This document shows, piece after piece, positions 18,065 to 29,507 of a stretch of DNA of 64,000 bases. Under the pieces are notes generated by a model. The model was not told the origin of the DNA. It saw only the letters and a program-made list of their open reading frames with translations, and ran no database searches. The stretch's first letter is position 1. The number at the start of each line of letters is the position of its first letter. This DNA is from Haloechinothrix alba (lineage in GTDB: Bacteria > Actinomycetota > Actinomycetes > Mycobacteriales > Pseudonocardiaceae): positions 1-64,000 of the forward strand of contig NZ_FZNW01000004.1 in assembly GCF_900188115.1 (NCBI RefSeq), given 5' to 3'. The translations under genes were made by a program, and so were the position numbers.

Positions 18065-19104
18065 TTACCCAGACGGAACCGACCTGTTGTCCCGGTCGAC
18101 CGGCCCTTCAGCCGGCCCGGGTCGGTCCGGCAGGAGAAGGACCCACAGCCGGCCGGCACCGAGTGCGATGCGGTCGCCGCCGTCGCTGGTCAGCTCCATC
18201 GGGTCGGTGGCATCGGAGCGTTGCCATGTGCCCTCGTGCAGCCGGCCGTCACGGAGTACCGCGGCCTCGCCTTCGCCGACCGTGCGGGCGAAGGCGACAG
18301 CCTGCCCGCGGCGTCGGTGATGCCCAGCCCGGTATCGGTGCTGACGTCGAGCACGACGACCGTCTCGGCCCCCAGTTGCCCGTGCTCGGCAGAGGTGAAC
18401 GCGTTCCGGTTCCTCGATACGAGCCAGCTGCGCCGGTCGGGGGACCAGGTGAAGTCATAGGTGTCGCTGGGGTACGAGACCCGGTAGCTGCCGGTCGCCT
18501 CGCCGCCGGCCGGTGGTGCGCCGGTCGGGAACGGTCGGCGGGTCTGCGGGGCTTCCGGCAGTTGGTTCGGCCGCGCGTACAGGTCGTTCGTGGCCGGTTG
18601 GTCGGGGTCCCTGTAGAAGGCGTCCGGTACGGCGTCGGGGGTGGCCGAGACGGCGTCGCCACTGGTGACGAGTGGAAGCAGCGCAGGGGCGGCCCCCGAG
18701 TACGCGAGGACCGGATCCTCGAACTGCCCGAGCAGCTCGAGGTCGGTCTGCCGCGCGCTACTCACCGGACCGAGGACATCGGGCCGTTCGCTCCAATGCA
18801 CGGCGAGCAACATGGTCAGACCCCCTTCGACCGGCTCGACGACCATCGCGCCCGCGGAACCGAGCCCGGTGTGCCGCGTGTCCGCGTCACCGGTGTCGAT
18901 CTTGGTGACCAGTGCGGGCGGGAACCGCTCGGGCTCCGGGGCCGGTCCCGGGTCGTGTTCGGCGGTCGGGGGCGGCGGCCTCCCCTGGGGCGGTCGTGGA
19001 CCGTCGTCCCCGCTCCGGACCAGCCACACCGCGCCCGCCACGACGCCGAGCACGGCCGCGACCCCGAGCAGGGCGATCAGTGTCTCAAGGGGGCGGGGCT
19101 GCAT
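18065..19104 (-). pseudogene. DUF3048-family lipoprotein/membrane protein, frameshifted
   Basis: The first frame (from ATG 19104) encodes an N-terminal membrane anchor (LIALLGVAAVLGVVAGAVWL), a Pro-rich linker and the DUF3048 core with KIDTG, VEPVEGGLTMLLAV, GPVSSARQTDLELL and LAYSGA. From about 18307 the family C-terminus continues in the -1 frame as AFARTVGEGEAAVLRDGRL and then HEGTWQRSD..LWVLLLPD, ending at a TAA at 18065-18067. One extra G in the GGG at 18305-18307 restores a single frame of about 346 codons. Without it the protein ends out of frame at 18190. It could be decay or a sequencing error. Confidence 0.7.
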
Positions 19105-19312
19105 ACCACCTTCCCGTCGAGCTCACACGGTGTCCCGTTCCGCGGCCCACCGCGGGCGCCGTGCAAGGCCGGTGCGGATCCGGTGCCGGAACTGTCGGGA
19201 ACGAACGCCGTGTAGCGGGACCTCGGAGCAGCTTGCTGCGGGATGGCTGTAGCGTCGGTGCTGGTCGATGCTAGCAGCGGCGCGGCAGTATGCGCGTTGG
19301 AATCGCCCCCGC

Positions 19313-19342
19313 TTGCGCGTCTAGCACTCGCATGGGTAGAGT
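19313..19342 (+). promoter_or_regulatory. candidate groES promoter overlapping CIRCE
   Basis: TTGCGC (19313-19318), an 18-base spacer and TAGAGT (19337-19342) fit a housekeeping-type actinobacterial promoter. The spacer contains the left half of CIRCE and the -10 overlaps the right half, so HrcA binding would block RNA polymerase. Confidence 0.45.
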
Positions 19343-19347
19343 GCTAA
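19321..19347. promoter_or_regulatory. CIRCE operator (HrcA-binding inverted repeat)
   Basis: CTAGCACTC (19321-19329), nine bases, then GAGTGCTAA (19339-19347). This matches the consensus TTAGCACTC-N9-GAGTGCTAA at 17 of 18 arm positions and lies 219 bases upstream of groES, so the operon is predicted to be heat-induced by release of HrcA. Confidence 0.93.
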
Positions 19348-19566
19348 CACGACGGCACCAAGCACGCCCCGGCAACCCGCGACGACGGGGTGGTAGGAGT
19401 CGTACCCCTGCGAGATGACGGGCATGTGCGCGCCCAGCTTGCTGTTCTCCTGGGCTCGGTCGAGCCCGGATCCGGGCGGCGAGCAAGCCCGCACACGGTT
19501 CGGCATCGAGCATGTAACCATCGAAAACCTGCCAACGCTTTCTTTCGACCCGTGGAGGTCAAACCG

Positions 19567-21658
<2,092 letters not shown>

Positions 21659-21692
21659 GTGAGGGCCTCCTGGCGCCCGACTCGCGCAGTTG

Positions 21693-21740
21693 CTCAGGGG
21701 CGGCCTCCCGGTATCTCCGTACCGGGAGGCCGCCCCTGAG
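21693..21740. terminator. bidirectional terminator between groEL1 and whiB3
   Basis: A perfect 21-bp stem, 21693-21713 against 21720-21740, with a 6-base loop. It lies 34 bases after groEL1 and 26 bases after the convergent whiB3 stop, so it probably ends both transcripts. Confidence 0.85.
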
Positions 21741-21766
21741 TGCGTCGGGACCCGGCCGGATGGAAG

Positions 21767-22078
21767 CTAGTGACCTGCGAGGGCGGGTTCGGGGGCGCGG
21801 GAGTTGCGGTTCTTGATGATGTTCTCGCGTTCCGACTCGGACAGCCCGCCCCACACCCCGTACGGTTCGTGGGCCGCGAGGGCGTGCGCACGGCACAGCT
21901 GGAGCACCGGACAGCCCTGACAGATCGCCTTGGCGATCGCTTCACGACGTGCTCGAGCCGGGCCGCGTTCCCCGTCCGGATGGAAGAAGAAGGCGCTGTC
22001 CATCCCTCTGCATGAACCTTCGAGTTGCCAGTCCCACACGTCCGCGTTGGGGCCGGGAAGCCTCCGTGTGTCTGCCAT
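21767..22078 (-). CDS. whiB3: WhiB-family Fe-S regulator (WhiB3/WhiD type)
   Basis: A 103-residue WhiB protein. The four cluster cysteines lie in GSCRG and CQGCPVLQLC (C-x2-C-x5-C), followed by the turn motif GVWGGLSE and a basic C-terminal segment (KNRNSR). The position convergent with groEL1 is that of mycobacterial whiB3, and the Streptomyces counterpart is whiD, involved in spore maturation. ATG 22078 (MADTRRLPG) is chosen; the frame is open a further 28 codons. It presumably binds a sigma factor and senses redox or NO through a [4Fe-4S] cluster. Confidence 0.93.
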   Translation of the reverse strand: MADTRRLPGPNADVWDWQLEGSCRGMDSAFFFHPDGERGPARARREAIAKAICQGCPVLQLCRAHALAAHEPYGVWGGLSESERENIIKNRNSRAPEPALAGH

Positions 22079-22312
22079 GGTCGCCGCCTTACGAGTGAAG
22101 TAGTACGTGCGGTTGTCGTTGTTGAACTGGTCAGCCTGCTTCTGTCCGCTGTACTGCTCCATTTGGCGCAGTGGACGTAACGTTAGAACCGCGCCAAGAG
22201 TTGTTCAAGAGACCATGGTCAATTCAGGCCGGCTTTATCCCCCGACAGCGTGATGCAACGCCTATGATGCGGTTGTCTCCGGTTGCTCGGTCCTGCGTAC
22301 GCCGGAATATTG

Positions 22313-23428
22313 ATGGGAGTGCCCGCAGACATGCCCGCTGACAGCGCGGACCCCACGCAGTCGCCGGCCGCGGACGGAACCGCCGCCGGCGACCGTGGTG
22401 CCGGAGCGGGGTCCGAACCGGGCTCGTCCGAACCGGCGAGATCGGGTGAGCCGACCCTGCCGGTGGCGGCGGTCGCGCGCAGGCTCGGGGTGGCTCCGGC
22501 CACCCTGCGGACCTGGGATCGCCGGTACGGTGTCGGGCCGAGCGCGCACACCGACGGCAAACATCGACGCTACGCGCCGGGCGACGTGGCGCGGCTCGAG
22601 GTGATGCAGCGCGCGTTGCTCAGCGGCGCGTCGACGGCCGAAGCGGCGAGGTACGCGCGGGACTGCGAGGTGACGATCGACGCTGCCCGGTCGGCCCCGG
22701 AGCCTGGGGCCGCAGCGGGTGCCGAGCCGGGCGCCGGGACTGCCGTTGCGGATGACAGGGAGCGCACGAGCCGGCTCGCGCGCAAGCTAAGCGCGGCAGC
22801 GTTCGCGCTTGACGCGCGCGCGGTGCACCGGATCCTGGACGAGACGCTGGACGCGGAGGGGCCGCTCGTCGGCTTCGATGAGGTCCTCACCCCGGTACTC
22901 GCCGCGATGCGCGGTGGCTGGGAGGGCGCTCGCGCCGGCGTCGAGGCGGAGTACGTGCTCGTCGAGTGCGCGCTGCTGGCGTTCGCCCGCGCGACTTCCT
23001 CCGTGGAGCGTCCGAGCAATCACCATCCGGTGCTGCTGGTCTCGGCCCAGCAGGTGCGGCACAACGTCGCGCTGTACGCGCTGGCGGCCGGGCTGTCCGC
23101 CCGTAGCGTCGACACGCTCGTGCTCGGTTCTGCTGTGCCGCCCGAGACCTTGGTGACCATCGCGCGCCGCAGCGTCCCCTCGGCGATGGTGGTGTGGGAC
23201 CAGGGCTCGAGCGGGGTCGGCCGGGACCTCGTGACGAGACTGGCACGGAGCAAGCAACGGAGCAGGGTGTTCACCTGGGGACCGGGCTGGGACGCCGCCG
23301 AGCTGCCCGGCACGGTCGAGCATCTCGGCACCGCACAGGAGGTCACGGATCGAGTGACCTACGTGCTGACCGGGTCGCCGGGAGAGCCGCTCGGAGCCGG
23401 CCTGCGGGCTTCGGCGGACGAGGGCTGA
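22313..23428 (+). CDS. MerR-family regulator with a cobalamin-binding-like domain
   Basis: About 371 residues. A disordered Ala/Gly/Pro-rich N-terminus precedes a MerR helix-turn-helix ([20 protein letters not shown], about 50-70, then HRRYAPGDVARLEVM). The C-terminal half resembles the B12-binding module of CarH/LitR: a helical cap (FDEVLTPVLAAMRGGWEGAR) and a Rossmann-like part. The E-x-H-type motif is reduced to SAQQVRHNVALYAL, keeping one His. Several starts are possible (TTG 22283, ATG 22313, ATG 22331). It is divergent from whiB3 and just upstream of the TPR-like gene. Confidence 0.8.
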   Translation: MGVPADMPADSADPTQSPAADGTAAGDRGAGAGSEPGSSEPARSGEPTLPVAAVARRLGVAPATLRTWDRRYGVGPSAHTDGKHRRYAPGDVARLEVMQRALLSGASTAEAARYARDCEVTIDAARSAPEPGAAAGAEPGAGTAVADDRERTSRLARKLSAAAFALDARAVHRILDETLDAEGPLVGFDEVLTPVLAAMRGGWEGARAGVEAEYVLVECALLAFARATSSVERPSNHHPVLLVSAQQVRHNVALYALAAGLSARSVDTLVLGSAVPPETLVTIARRSVPSAMVVWDQGSSGVGRDLVTRLARSKQRSRVFTWGPGWDAAELPGTVEHLGTAQEVTDRVTYVLTGSPGEPLGAGLRASADEG

Positions 23429-23435
23429 TCACCTC

Positions 23436-24425
23436 GTGAACCCGGTGCAGCGGCGTGTGTACGAGGCCGCGTTCGGGGGCGACCCGTGCCCGGACGAGGA
23501 GGTTGTCGCCGGTGCCGAGTCGGGATCGCCCGAGATGCGATGGCTGTCCGCGGTGATCAACGGGGCACGCGGACGGTACGCGCGCGCGGCGGCGGTGCTG
23601 GGTGACCTCGTTCGGGACACGGACCCCGTGGTGAGCTCGCTGGCCGCGAGTACCCATGCGGCACATCGCCGCCAGCTCGGTGGGCACGCGGCCGCTCGCC
23701 GGTGGGATGCGCGCGCTCTCGCGCGGATCGTCGCCGGGTGCGGGACGGGCGCGGTCGCACCGGACGTGACCGACCGGTGCGGTGTGAGCGCGCACGCCGC
23801 GCTGCTGGATGCTCGGCTCGGTCTGGCCGCGGACGCGCTGGCGATGGCGCGTGGGCGGGAGGCTCGTGTCTTGCTTGCCGGGGCGGAAGCCGCCGCGTCA
23901 CAGCCGGGGACCGGCTGGCGAGGCAGGGTGCGGTGCGGTTGGGTGCGGGTGGAGGTGGAGCTGGCCACGGGACATCCCTCTGCGGCGTGCGCACCCGCGG
24001 AGCGGGCCGCAGAGCTGTCCCGCGAACACGGCGCGGCCCGGCATGCGGTCAAGTCCGACATCGTGCTCGCCTCGGCGCGGATGGCGGCCGCGCGGGGGAA
24101 TACGGGCTGTCTGGCGCAGGCCGGGGAGCTCGCCGATCGCGCCGTCGACACCGCCGAAGGCTACGGGCTGTTGTCGCTGCTCTGGCCTGCCGCGCTGGTG
24201 GCAGCGGAGTGCCGTGCTGCGGGCGCTGCGGGGTTGGGGGATGTGGGTTGTGGTGCTGCGGACGCAGCGGGGTTGGGGGATGTGGGTTGTGGTGCTGCGG
24301 ACGCAGCGGGATTGAGACATACTGTGCTGAGTACGTTACACAGAGTGCTACGACAGGCCGATCCGGAGGGTAGGGAATGTGCTATCGCCTCGCCGTGGGT
24401 CCCGGTGGCCGGTGATGTCCGGTGA
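23436..24425 (+). CDS. conserved helical-repeat (TPR-like) protein, Rv3415c-type
   Basis: A 329-residue Ala/Arg-rich protein predicted to be almost wholly helical, with repeated alpha-hairpin units like tetratricopeptide proteins. Its position between whiB3 and sigD matches mycobacterial Rv3415c, a protein of unknown function. It starts with GTG seven bases after the MerR-like gene, implying cotranscription. Near the C-terminus an in-frame 39-bp tandem duplication gives the 13-residue unit GLGDVGCGAADAA twice, absent from typical helices and probably a recent expansion. Confidence 0.7.
   Translation: MNPVQRRVYEAAFGGDPCPDEEVVAGAESGSPEMRWLSAVINGARGRYARAAAVLGDLVRDTDPVVSSLAASTHAAHRRQLGGHAAARRWDARALARIVAGCGTGAVAPDVTDRCGVSAHAALLDARLGLAADALAMARGREARVLLAGAEAAASQPGTGWRGRVRCGWVRVEVELATGHPSAACAPAERAAELSREHGAARHAVKSDIVLASARMAAARGNTGCLAQAGELADRAVDTAEGYGLLSLLWPAALVAAECRAAGAAGLGDVGCGAADAAGLGDVGCGAADAAGLRHTVLSTLHRVLRQADPEGRECAIASPWVPVAGDVR
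24231..24308 (+). repeat. two perfect 39-bp tandem copies inside the TPR-like gene
   Basis: 24231-24269 and 24270-24308 are identical, with a degraded partial unit on each side. The period is a multiple of three, so copy-number change keeps the frame. Confidence 0.85.
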
Positions 24426-24820
24426 CCGGGATCCGGCCCGGCTGACGGGTGGAGCCGTAGCGGCGTCGCCCTGCTGCCGGTGGTCCGGGCCGCTCGCGTG
24501 GTGACGGGCGCCCGGGAGGTCCCTGGCGCGGCGTTCCGGGTTGGTGCTCGGCTGGTCGCCACGGGGGCACGTGGTCCGCGTGTGTCCGGTGCGCGGACGG
24601 GGGCACCGACTCCTGCGGTGCCCTGCTCGCAGGGTGATGACAGGCGGGACGGTTATACCGGACGTGGGTACGGGGACCCCGGAACATCTACCGATGTGAG
24701 CACGCGTGCAGACATCTGGGCGAAAGTCGCCGAAAAAAAGCCACCGGATCGTGTCAAGGTTGGGCCAAAAGTGTCCGATAGGGGAAGTGGAACGTCACCC
24801 GGCTGCAGGAAGGAATCCCC
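24426..24820 (+). other. bldM upstream region
   Basis: A 395-base gap before bldM. An open frame runs through much of it, but its composition (Arg/Gly/Pro-rich, no domain) and its overlap with the bldM start argue against a gene. It holds an unusual A7 tract (24732-24738) for 70% G+C DNA. No promoter could be assigned with confidence, although bldM must be transcribed from here. Confidence 0.4.
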
Positions 24821-25417
24821 GTGACGACGGTCTTGATCTGCGATGACCGACGCAGTGTTCGCGAAGGACTGACTCGCGTGATGTCGGCTGTGCCCGGAGT
24901 CAGCCGAATCGACTGTGTTGCGCACGGAGAGGAGTTGCTGACGAGATACTCGCGGCAGCCGGTCGATGTGGTGCTCGTCGGCACCCAGCGTGCCGTACCG
25001 ACCGGCGTCGAGGCGACCAGGCGGTTGGTCTCGGCCAGCCCGCAGGCGAACGTGATCGTGTTCGGAGCTCCCGACGACGCGAGCAGCATCGCCGCGGCGA
25101 TCGCCGGTGGGGCACGCGGTTACCTTCGCTGGGACGCCTCGCGCCCCGAACTGGTCGCGGCCCTCGCGCACACACTCGCCAGTACCTCGGTGCCGACCCA
25201 GCGGCAACCCTCCGACCCGGCGGTGCAACTGACCGACCGGGAGCTTCAGGTGCTACGCGGCATGAGCCAGGGGAAGAGCAACGGCCAGATCGGCCGCGAG
25301 CTCTACCTGTCGGAAGACACCGTGAAGACCCACGCGCGACGCCTGTTCCGCAAGCTCGGTGTGCGTGACCGGGCGCAGGCAGTTGCCTACGGTTTCCGTC
25401 GCGGCCTCGTCGCCTAG
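24821..25417 (+). CDS. bldM: BldM-like orphan response regulator
   Basis: A 198-residue regulator with a receiver domain (1-115) and a LuxR-type helix-turn-helix (about 130-195: LTDRELQVLRGMSQGKSNGQ, then EDTVKTHARRLFRKLG). Order and sequence match Streptomyces BldM, a developmental regulator acting as homodimer or with WhiI. The acidic pair is kept (CDD, 8-9), but the phospho-acceptor position 54 is Gly (VVLVGTQ) and the conserved Lys is changed (GYLRWDAS), so phosphorylation is unlikely. The GTG start has AAGGA eight bases upstream. No partner kinase is adjacent. Confidence 0.88.
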   Translation: MTTVLICDDRRSVREGLTRVMSAVPGVSRIDCVAHGEELLTRYSRQPVDVVLVGTQRAVPTGVEATRRLVSASPQANVIVFGAPDDASSIAAAIAGGARGYLRWDASRPELVAALAHTLASTSVPTQRQPSDPAVQLTDRELQVLRGMSQGKSNGQIGRELYLSEDTVKTHARRLFRKLGVRDRAQAVAYGFRRGLVA

Positions 25418-25433
25418 GTCACACTCGCGGGCG

Positions 25434-25472
25434 CGTGGCCGTGACCGCCGCAATGCGGCTGTCGCGGCCACG
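25434..25472 (+). terminator. terminator after bldM
   Basis: CGTGGCCG (25434-25441) pairs with CGGCCACG (25465-25472), and an inner stem CCGC/GCGG (25445-25448, 25455-25458) continues the hairpin. It starts 17 bases after the bldM stop. Confidence 0.55.
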
Positions 25473-25613
25473 GCTTCCCGATTCCACAGCGCTCACCATC
25501 GACACCTTCGAGGTCAGTGAACCTCGCAGGGTACCGTAGAGTGGTCACCGGCGGCGCTGACCGACCGAGTCCGTGCCGCAACCCCTGCTCGCCTACACGT
25601 AACGCCAGGACCC

Positions 25614-26195
25614 TTGTCTGCGATGTCGAATGTGGGGGATGGACTCGACGAGTCGGTAACGGCTGCGGTCGAGGGCGATCCTCAAGCGATCGAGCGGCTA
25701 CTATCCGCTATCCGTCCCCTCGTGGTGCGGTACTGCCGCGCCCGGGTCGGGATGCAGGAACGTTCGTTCGCCTCTGCGGATGACGTCGCTCAGGAGGTGT
25801 GTCTGGCAGTGCTGACCGCGTTGCCGAGTTACCAGGATCAGGGGAGGCCGTTCCTGGCCTTCGTATACGGCATCGCGCAGCACAAGGTCGCGGATGCGCA
25901 TCGGGCGGCCAAGCGAAACCGGATCGACCCGGTTTCGGAGGTCCCGGATGACGTCGAGACCGGTGGCGGACCCGAGCAACGTGCTATGCAGGGCGAGCTG
26001 AACGCGCGGATGTCGCAGCTGCTTGACGTGTTGCCCGACAAGCAGCGCGAGATCGTGTTGTTGCGGGTCGTGGTCGGGATGTCCGCGGAGGAGGCCGCCG
26101 AAGCTGTGGGGTCGACTCCTGGGGCGGTTCGGGTTGCTCAGCATCGCGCGCTCGCGCGGCTGAGGAAGGCCCTGGCCGCGGAGGAGGTGGTCTGA
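25614..26195 (+). CDS. sigD: ECF RNA polymerase sigma factor SigD
   Basis: A 193-residue ECF sigma factor. Region 2 contains VVRYCRARVG and SADDVAQEVCLAVLTALPSY, and region 4 contains LPDKQREIVLLRVVVGMSAE followed by GSTPGAVRVAQHRAL. It closely matches mycobacterial SigD, and the next gene encodes its cognate anti-sigma. The TTG at 25614 follows CAGGA by four bases; the ATG at 25623 is an alternative. It is expected to be held at the membrane by RsdA and released by regulated proteolysis. Confidence 0.93.
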   Translation: MSAMSNVGDGLDESVTAAVEGDPQAIERLLSAIRPLVVRYCRARVGMQERSFASADDVAQEVCLAVLTALPSYQDQGRPFLAFVYGIAQHKVADAHRAAKRNRIDPVSEVPDDVETGGGPEQRAMQGELNARMSQLLDVLPDKQREIVLLRVVVGMSAEEAAEAVGSTPGAVRVAQHRALARLRKALAAEEVV

Positions 26196-27098
26196 GTGAC
26201 CGATCGAGAATGGCAGTACGGTCCGGACGGTCAGGACCCTGAGCCCGATGATCTTGCTCAGATCCAGGCCGATGACGCGTTGCTGGACGCTCTGGGTGGT
26301 GCCGATCCGAACAAGGCCGATGAGCTCGGAGAGGCGGAGCTCAACTCCCTACTGCTGTCTTGGCGGCGCGACGTGGACAGCGAGTCGATGCCCGAGCTTG
26401 TGGACACCGGAACCGCCGTGACGACTGTTCGGACGGCCGAAATGGCCAGGAAGCACAACTCCGGCGCCCGGAGATGGAAGTACCTGGTTCCGGTGGCGGC
26501 AGCGGCGACGGTGCTCGGCATCGCGTTCGCGGGCACCGGTATCGCCGCACGGGACGCGCAGCCGGGGGACGCGCTGTGGGGTGTTACCAAAGTGCTCTAC
26601 GCGGACAAGGCACGTTCCATCGAGGTCGCCTCGGAGGTTCGGCACGACTTCGAACTGGCCCGGTCCGCGATCTCCAAGGGGGAGCTCAACCAGGCTCGTT
26701 CGGCGCTCGACGAGGCGAAGGTCGCACTGGACGCGATCGTGCTCGAGGAGGAGCGCGAGGAGCTGAGCGAGCAGCACGAGGAGCTGATGACGCAGCTCGA
26801 CGAGGACTCCGACGGCGGCAACGGGTCGACGGACGAGGATGACGGCGACGCGGCCCCGGCTGCGGCCGAGACCTCGGAATCCAGCTCGAGCACGGCCTCG
26901 TCGACGGAACAGCGCTCGTCGACCCCGGTTCCGACGACCTCGCCGGAACCGACCGAGAGCAGCGAGCCGACCACGACCTCACCCGCCCCGACCTCGAGCT
27001 CCACGTCGTCGACGAGCGAACAGTCGCCGCGGATCGGGACGTCCGAGCCCGACGAGGACGGCGGTGACGGGCAGCAGAGCGAGGACAGCGAGGAGTGA
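26196..27098 (+). CDS. rsdA: anti-sigma-D factor RsdA, single-pass membrane protein
   Basis: A 300-residue anti-sigma factor. The N-terminal cytoplasmic part (1-90) has the short sigma-binding motif region (DDALLDALGG, ELNSLLLSWRRDVD). One transmembrane helix follows (about 96-117, YLVPVAAAATVLGIAFAG), then an extracytoplasmic helical region and a Ser/Thr/Pro/Glu-rich tail. The GTG directly follows the sigD stop, so synthesis is coupled. The terminator stem includes its stop codon. Confidence 0.92.
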   Translation: MTDREWQYGPDGQDPEPDDLAQIQADDALLDALGGADPNKADELGEAELNSLLLSWRRDVDSESMPELVDTGTAVTTVRTAEMARKHNSGARRWKYLVPVAAAATVLGIAFAGTGIAARDAQPGDALWGVTKVLYADKARSIEVASEVRHDFELARSAISKGELNQARSALDEAKVALDAIVLEEEREELSEQHEELMTQLDEDSDGGNGSTDEDDGDAAPAAAETSESSSSTASSTEQRSSTPVPTTSPEPTESSEPTTTSPAPTSSSTSSTSEQSPRIGTSEPDEDGGDGQQSEDSEE

Positions 27099-27135
27099 CG
27101 GAAGCCAGCCGTGCGGGTACGGCTGGCTTCCGTCA
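27096..27135. terminator. bidirectional terminator between rsdA and the DUF5319 gene
   Basis: A perfect 17-bp stem (27096-27112 against 27119-27135) with a 6-base loop. The left arm begins at the rsdA stop codon and the right arm ends 50 bases before the convergent DUF5319 stop. Confidence 0.85.
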
Positions 27136-27184
27136 CCGCCGATGCGCACGGCGCGAGCCGGTGCCGACCCGTGATGAGCTCGGT

Positions 27185-27562
27185 TCAGTTGGCCGTCGTG
27201 ACGCCGTCGGCGAATCCCCGGCAGTACTCCCAGCTCACGTAGTCGTGCGGATCCGGGTCGAAAGCAGGCTCGTGCGGTCGCATGCGCTCGTCGGTCAGCA
27301 GCTGCTCCAAGCTGGCCCGGAGTAGGTGCCACTCGTGGAAGTGCGCTTGCTCACAATCGACGCAATCGACCACGATTCCCTGGACACCGCGTGGCTCGAG
27401 GAGCGCCTGGTAGATGGAGAGATCCGCGAGGTCGGCAAGAAGCTCCGCCCGCTCAGCCTCACTGATCGGTTCGCCTCGGTCGTCGTCCATGGCGTCCAAG
27501 CTCTTGGCAGGATCGTTCGGATCGTTGGCGAAGGGATCTGGGGGCAACAAGTTGTGCGGCAC
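27185..27562 (-). CDS. DUF5319 family protein (Rv3412-type)
   Basis: A 125-residue acidic protein starting MPHNLLPPDPFANDPNDPAK, conserved at this position beside sigD-rsdA and guaB in mycobacteria. It has no transmembrane segment. VDCVDCEQAHFHEWHLL gives a C-x2-C plus His cluster and there is one further Cys (WEYCRG), so a metal site is possible. The function is unknown. It is divergent from guaB across a repeat-rich 323-base region. Confidence 0.88.
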   Translation of the reverse strand: MPHNLLPPDPFANDPNDPAKSLDAMDDDRGEPISEAERAELLADLADLSIYQALLEPRGVQGIVVDCVDCEQAHFHEWHLLRASLEQLLTDERMRPHEPAFDPDPHDYVSWEYCRGFADGVTTAN

Positions 27563-27616
27563 GCTAGCACGGTACTAAAAGGGGAAGGAGCGTCGCTCGA
27601 ACAGGGGGGCCGAAAC

Positions 27617-29403
<1,787 letters not shown>

Positions 29404-29507
29404 CGCGGACGCCCACCGGGGCGGCAGCCCCACCCCGTCCGTGGCAGCCGGGCGGTGCGGGGAGAATGCTCGCGACGCATGCTCGCGTTCAGGCGAAGGG
29501 AATTCAC

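Larger units (their letters stand above)
19105..19566. other. groES upstream region
   Basis: A 462-base gap between the divergent DUF3048 gene and groES. It holds the CIRCE operator and an overlapping promoter candidate, then about 220 bases of leader before groES. No open frame in it looks real. Confidence 0.6.

Noticed and set aside
24480-24824. A 114-codon plus-strand open frame ahead of bldM
   Set aside because: Low-complexity composition, no ribosome site, and overlap with the bldM start.
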